A stretch of DNA of 46,035 bases from Pyramidobacter sp. C12-8. Its GTDB lineage: Bacteria; Synergistota; Synergistia; Synergistales; Dethiosulfovibrionaceae. The position numbers and the translations under genes were made by a program. Positions 43,026 to 46,035 of the stretch are shown here, piece by piece. How positions within the stretch are numbered: position 1 is the first letter of the stretch; every line of letters starts with the position of its first letter. Location of the stretch: positions 1 to 46,035 of the forward strand of contig NZ_MUHX01000021.1 of the NCBI RefSeq assembly GCF_002007215.1, read 5' to 3'. The notes under the pieces are model-generated. The model did not search any database and was not told the DNA's origin. It saw only the letters and a list, made by a program, of their open reading frames with translations.

Positions 43026-43646
43026 TTAATGGAATTCGAGCACAACTGAGTTATTGCTTTTATACAGCGCTTTTCGGCCAACCTCCACAAGACGGTACAT
43101 ATCGGCGTCGGAAAGCTTTGACGCGGCCGGCCGGGGACGGGCAGCCGTCCTCGCTTCGGCGCCGGACATCCCGGTGTCTGTCAGCGACCTGTTCCCCGCG
43201 GCTTGGAGAGAGTTGCCGGTTTGCGCCGGCGGCGCGCTGCTTCGCATGGGCTCCGCAGTCCTTTTTCCCTCTGACGTCGGCCGGCCATTATAACGGCTCA
43301 TTTCCGTTCTCAGCGATTGCGACACCGAAAAATCTCCCCGCACCCCGCCTGCATCCGCCCGCCGCATTTGCGACACGGCGATCGGCGTTTCGGACTCGGT
43401 CACGTGCAGAGGGCGCGCCAGGAACAATATGGCCGCGAAAGCCGCCGGCAAAATCATCACGGAGGTACGGACGGAGCGGCGCGCATTTCCGCTCTGATGG
43501 CATAACAAAAGCTCCTGCCGGGCGTCATCCAGCTCAGCACGAGCGCATTCAACATCGAGTATGGCATCGGAAAAATTCCCGTCGGCGCTCATGGTCTGAG
43601 CGCGCCGGATCCAACGAATCACTCGGCTGTATTGCTTATCGAGCAT
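43026..43646 (-). CDS. Single-pass membrane protein following a sigma factor; possible anti-sigma
   Basis: 206 aa. N-terminal about 60 residues are helical and charged (MLDKQYSRVIRWIRRAQTMS...), with one clear membrane segment at about 62-80 (SVMILPAAFAAILFLARPL), then a Ser/Ala/Arg-rich periplasmic or external tail and a short conserved-looking end (DMYRLVEVGRKALYKSNNS). It follows the sigma gene by 25 nt and precedes bamA by about 10-25 nt. Sigma factor followed by a one-helix protein is the arrangement of anti-sigma pairs, but this N-terminus shows no motif I recognise. ATG with AAGGAGG 4 nt upstream. Function inferred only from context. Confidence 0.72.
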   Translation of the reverse strand: MLDKQYSRVIRWIRRAQTMSADGNFSDAILDVECARAELDDARQELLLCHQSGNARRSVRTSVMILPAAFAAILFLARPLHVTESETPIAVSQMRRADAGGVRGDFSVSQSLRTEMSRYNGRPTSEGKRTAEPMRSSAPPAQTGNSLQAAGNRSLTDTGMSGAEARTAARPRPAASKLSDADMYRLVEVGRKALYKSNNSVVLEFH

Positions 43647-43671
43647 TTTTCCTCCTTGTGAGACAACGGAA

Positions 43672-44262
43672 TCATCTTATTATCCCTGCCGCCGCTCCAG
43701 AAGTTGCACATTCCCGAGAAAACCATTCTTTCAGTTGCGCCAGCGCCTTTTTCTTCAAACGATAGACGTGGCTGACGTCAAGGCTCATTTCTTCCGCCAG
43801 CTCGCGGGCGTTTCTGCATTCGACCACCAGCTCGCGCAAAATGTGCGCTTCGCGTTCGGGAAGCTGAAGAAGGCCCTCCCGCAGCATGATGATCTCCTCC
43901 ACTTCTCGAAATTCCGCCGTTTCATCGCCGTCCTCGCACTCGATGTCGACGGGGATCGGGGCTTTCGCCTCCACTCTCTGGAGAAAATTGAGCATCTGTC
44001 CTCTGATTCGGTAGCAGGCATAGGTTGTAAAACGGTGCCCCAAGTTCACGTCGAATTTATCGACGGCGCGTATCAACGCCAGAGTCCCCTCCTGCACGAG
44101 GTCGGAAAAGCGCTGCCCGTTTACCCTGAACTTTTTAGCGACCCAATACACCAGCGGACGATAGGCGAGGATGAGCTGCTCTCGCGCCTCCTCGTCTCCG
44201 GAGGACATCGCAAGCCAGAGTTTTTTTTCTTTTTCCCAGTGAAGTTCGCTTGCTTCGCCCAT
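43672..44262 (-). CDS. RNA polymerase sigma-70-family factor (region 2 plus region 4 type)
   Basis: 196 aa. Region 2 is visible at about 30-95: VAKKFRVNG, DLVQEGTLALIRAVDKFD and HRFTTYACYRIRGQM (the -10 recognition helix). Region 4 HTH at about 140-180: LPEREAHILRE, ELAEEMSLDVSHVYRLKKKAL. Region 3 is short or absent. This is longer than most ECF factors and shorter than SigB/FliA types. ATG with GGGAGG 5 nt upstream. It precedes a single-pass membrane protein, bamA and lipid A genes. Target promoters unknown. Confidence 0.92.
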   Translation of the reverse strand: MGEASELHWEKEKKLWLAMSSGDEEAREQLILAYRPLVYWVAKKFRVNGQRFSDLVQEGTLALIRAVDKFDVNLGHRFTTYACYRIRGQMLNFLQRVEAKAPIPVDIECEDGDETAEFREVEEIIMLREGLLQLPEREAHILRELVVECRNARELAEEMSLDVSHVYRLKKKALAQLKEWFSRECATSGAAAGIIR

Positions 44263-44291
44263 TTCGTCCTCCCACAGTTGAATTTTTATCT

Positions 44292-44297
44292 ATTTTA
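44292..44297 (-). promoter_or_regulatory. Candidate -10 box for the sigma gene
   Basis: TAAAAT on the minus strand, 29 nt upstream of the ATG. No sigma-70 -35 box is found at 15-19 nt, so it may be recognised by another factor or be fortuitous. Confidence 0.28.
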
Positions 44298-44349
44298 CCA
44301 GTTCTTGAGGCTTTTTGCTCGTTCATGCCAGTTTTCGGCATAAGAAGCA

Positions 44350-44371
44350 GGCGGCCCTTTTCAGCGCCGCC
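44350..44371 (-). terminator. Weak terminator-like hairpin
   Basis: GGCGGC (44350-44355) pairs with GCCGCC (44366-44371), with a 10-nt loop, about 28 nt after the stop of the histidine phosphatase gene; minus-strand tail TGCTTCTTATG. Confidence 0.35.
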
Positions 44372-44398
44372 GCGGTCTTCTCATTGAAAAAGAACGGA

Positions 44399-45052
44399 TT
44401 AAAATGGCACCGGCAGCGATTTCCGTGAAGCTCCCTGCGACGAAACGGCGCTGTGGAGCGTGTCGTTATAAAAACAGAGGACAAATTTTTCTCCCGTGTC
44501 CTCAAGCCCGGTCAAAGCGCAATTATTCATGCGGAAGTTTTTCCAGACCGCCTCCAGCGAAAGATTCAGAGCTTCGGACAGAAAAGCCCGCAAAGTTCCG
44601 CCGTGCGAGACCACTAAAATACGTTGTCCCCGCGTTTTCCGCAAGGCGGCAAGGACTCTTCTGACACGGATTTTGATCTCGTCGGCCGATTCCGCATGCG
44701 GGATTTTCACGGAGAACGGATGCGCCGCCCAACGCGAATATTCGTCGCCGCGTTCCCGCAGCGACGAGACGCTTTGACCTTCCCAATCGCCAAAGCCGAT
44801 TTCGCGCAGATCCTCCATGACATGAAGGGCGCTCCGCTCGCAGTCTGCGGCGATCGCGGCCGTCGCCACAGCTCTTTTTAAAGGGCTGACATAAATTTCC
44901 TCGGGAGCCCATTCGGCGATTCGCTCCGCAGCCATTGCCGCCTGCCGCATGCCCAGTTCATTCAAGGGGATGTCCATGCGCCCCTGAAAGCGCATCTGCG
45001 CGTTCCAGTCGGTCTGGCCGTGGCGCAGCAGTAGAATTTTTCTCGTCGTCAT
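44399..45052 (-). CDS. Histidine phosphatase superfamily protein (phosphoglycerate mutase-like)
   Basis: 217 aa. RHGQTDWN near residue 10 (phospho-accepting His), RFQGRMDIPLNELGMRQA, YVSPLKRAVATA, LREIGFGDWEGQ and VVSHGGTLRAFL, the second catalytic His, as in the GpmB/CobC/PhoE group. Phosphomonoesterase or mutase on a small metabolite or alpha-ribazole phosphate; substrate not readable. ATG at 45052 with AGGAGA 7-8 nt upstream; a GTG one codon earlier is less well spaced. Preceded by a promoter-like sequence at 45247-45276 and a leader of about 190 nt. Confidence 0.87.
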   Translation of the reverse strand: MTTRKILLLRHGQTDWNAQMRFQGRMDIPLNELGMRQAAMAAERIAEWAPEEIYVSPLKRAVATAAIAADCERSALHVMEDLREIGFGDWEGQSVSSLRERGDEYSRWAAHPFSVKIPHAESADEIKIRVRRVLAALRKTRGQRILVVSHGGTLRAFLSEALNLSLEAVWKNFRMNNCALTGLEDTGEKFVLCFYNDTLHSAVSSQGASRKSLPVPF

Positions 45053-45120
45053 CACACGCTCTCCTGGATAGTCGACTCATCCGGCGATTGTCCGCCAGAA
45101 TCCTCACTTCGATTGGCGCT

Positions 45121-45243
45121 TCACCTTCGTCCGACCTCCGCCGAAAAAGCGAACGGCTTTTTCAGGGCCGCCTTCAAAAAATCGCCTTGCCCCGGCAGAA
45201 GTACAGCGTCCCCGCGCAGCGTCGCAGAAAACGGCAGGACCAT
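45121..45243 (-). CDS. Possible 40-aa small ORF in the leader of the phosphatase transcript
   Basis: From ATG at about 45243 to a stop at 45121-45123. Third-codon positions are mostly G or C as in neighbouring genes, so coding is possible, but there is no ribosome-binding site and the start would sit at the predicted transcript start. An 8-bp hairpin (45143-45150 with 45156-45163) lies in it. Not recognised. Confidence 0.2.
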   Translation of the reverse strand: MVLPFSATLRGDAVLLPGQGDFLKAALKKPFAFSAEVGRR

Positions 45244-45246
45244 AAA

Positions 45247-45276
45247 ATGATACCTCATCTGAACGCGTCGTTTCAA
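45247..45276 (-). promoter_or_regulatory. Candidate promoter of the histidine phosphatase transcript
   Basis: On the minus strand TTGAAA (45276-45271), 18 nt, TATCAT (45252-45247). Five of six matches in each box. Start of transcription near 45240, about 190 nt ahead of the gene. Confidence 0.55.
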
Positions 45277-45337
45277 GACGTTTTTTTGGACTTGGGGCGA
45301 CGCCGGCTTTCGTTCGGATCGTTTCCTGCCGATGGAC

Positions 45338-45382
45338 AAAAAAGCGCCTCCAACGAATTTTACAGGCTGGAGGCGCTTTTTT
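45338..45382 (-). terminator. Bidirectional Rho-independent terminator
   Basis: A 15-bp perfect pairing (45338-45352 with 45368-45382) made of A6GCGCCTCCA and TGGAGGCGCT6, with a U tract on both strands. It ends the oxidoreductase transcript 41 nt after its stop. Confidence 0.93.
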
Positions 45383-45422
45383 ACTCCGAGACGGAGCTGC
45401 GATGACCTACCTCATCGTTTTG

Positions 45423-45974
45423 TCAGGCTTTGTCCGCCTGCTCGAAACCGCACTGCAGAGCCTTGAGATTCATCGGCAAGAACTGCGGCTTTTTCTTGCC
45501 AAGCTTTTCTTCCACGACATGTTTCGCAGACTCGCGGCTGATGATCCCGGAGGCGGCGACGGCCGCGCCCAGCAGGACGATATTCGCCGTCTTGGGGCTG
45601 CCGCACTCGGCCGCGAGCTTCTCGGCGGGAACGGGAATCACCGTGATATCCTGACGCGGATTTTCGTATTTCACGAGATCGCTGTTATAAACCAGAACGC
45701 CTCCCGCTCGGGGCGAGCTCTCGAATTTGGCCAGCGACGGCTGATTGAACACCACGCAGACATCGCACTTGTTGATGATCGGCGAACCCACAGGCTCTTC
45801 GCTGACAACGGTGCTGCAATTGGCGGTGCCGCCGCGCATCTCGGGACCGTAGGAAGGGATCCAGGATACGTTGCGTCCCTCGTCCATACCGGCATAGGCG
45901 ACAAGCTGTCCCAGCATCATGACCCCCTGCCCGCCAAAACCGGCCGCGATCAATTCTTTGTAAAATCCAGCCAT
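45423..45974 (-). CDS. 2-oxoacid:ferredoxin oxidoreductase, gamma subunit
   Basis: 183 aa. Gamma domain (POR/KOR family) with AAGFGGQGVMMLGQLVAYAG near the N-terminus, PSYGPEMRGGTANCSTVVSEEPVGSP, VVFNQPSLAKFE and NIVLLGAAVA. The subunit belongs to the CoA- and ferredoxin-dependent oxidative decarboxylation of 2-oxoacids in anaerobes. Whether the substrate is 2-oxoglutarate, 2-oxoisovalerate or another acid cannot be read from this subunit. ATG with AGGAGGAAGG upstream. The alpha and beta genes would lie upstream, beyond the window's right edge. Confidence 0.93.
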   Translation of the reverse strand: MAGFYKELIAAGFGGQGVMMLGQLVAYAGMDEGRNVSWIPSYGPEMRGGTANCSTVVSEEPVGSPIINKCDVCVVFNQPSLAKFESSPRAGGVLVYNSDLVKYENPRQDITVIPVPAEKLAAECGSPKTANIVLLGAAVAASGIISRESAKHVVEEKLGKKKPQFLPMNLKALQCGFEQADKA

Positions 45975-45985
45975 TTTCCTTCCTC

Positions 45986-46035
45986 CTAGAATAATGTAGT
46001 CGCACTTGTTGACAGATTATTGAACGGAACAATCT
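45986..46035 (-). CDS. C-terminal end of an upstream subunit gene (partial)
   Basis: On the minus strand an open frame enters from the right edge and ends in TAG at 45986-45988, encoding about 15 residues (IVPFNNLSTSATTLF). It stops 11 nt before the gamma-subunit ATG, which is the position expected for the beta subunit of the same oxidoreductase. Too short for a family call. Confidence 0.35.
   Translation of the reverse strand, partial: IVPFNNLSTSATTLF

Noticed and set aside
1-46035. CRISPR arrays, rRNA, prophage attachment sites and known riboswitches
   Set aside because: No regularly spaced repeats, rRNA-like blocks or recognised riboswitch cores were seen on reading; a covariance-model search was not possible.

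Overview
The window looks like chromosome of an anaerobic, GC-rich (by eye 55-60 %) diderm bacterium. My best guess is a member of the Synergistota near Pyramidobacter/Jonquetella. This rests on a full lipid A/Kdo/heptose gene set using LpxI rather than LpxH, a ferredoxin-type 2-oxoacid oxidoreductase subunit, a lone HypF, and the protein sequences as I remember that phylum. No database search was possible.

Layout. 1-0.46 kb: 3' end of a transposase, then about 400 nt without a gene holding IS-end-like repeats and two long hairpins. 0.86-1.5 kb: a TrpR-like regulator (YerC type) and tRNA-Leu(UAA) with its own promoter and terminator. 1.57-11.4 kb: housekeeping genes: rarA; mnmA, a Lon-type protease and nth as an overlapping set; hypF divergent from mnmA; pfkA; and, at the end of the heptose operon, a secreted coiled-coil protein. 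11.4-44.3 kb: about 33 kb of minus-strand envelope genes, read from high to low coordinates, in two probable transcription units separated by a hairpin at 22920-22957. 44.4-46.0 kb: a histidine phosphatase and a 2-oxoacid:ferredoxin oxidoreductase gamma subunit.

Upper unit (44262 to 22983): a sigma-70-family factor, a single-pass membrane protein, bamA, a secreted protein possibly of the outer membrane, lpxD, lpxC, fabZ, lpxA, kdsC, an LptF/LptG permease, lpxI, lpxB, a second LpxB-like glycosyltransferase, msbA, lpxK fused to a third LpxB-like domain, kdsA, kdsD, waaA, an unrecognised 399-aa protein, and kdsB. Together these make lipid IVA, make, activate and add Kdo, flip the product across the inner membrane and supply part of LPS and outer-membrane-protein export. 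Lower unit (22889 to 10661): a LarC-like protein, an ELM1/GtrOC1-type protein, two GT4 glycosyltransferases, an O-antigen ligase/polymerase, a second unrecognised Rossmann-like protein, two GT9 heptosyltransferase-like enzymes, hldE, gmhB, gmhA and the secreted coiled-coil protein. These build and decorate the heptose core.

Most notable: (i) three LpxB-family domains in one operon, one fused to LpxK; (ii) two proteins of unknown function, one in the Kdo part and one in the heptose part, that appear to be distant homologues of each other with a deoxyhypusine-synthase-like pattern; (iii) a sigma factor plus single-pass membrane protein heading the bamA/LPS operon, a candidate envelope-responsive regulatory pair. 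Most junctions overlap or are a few bases long, many as 4-nt ATGA overlaps, which suggests tight translational coupling.
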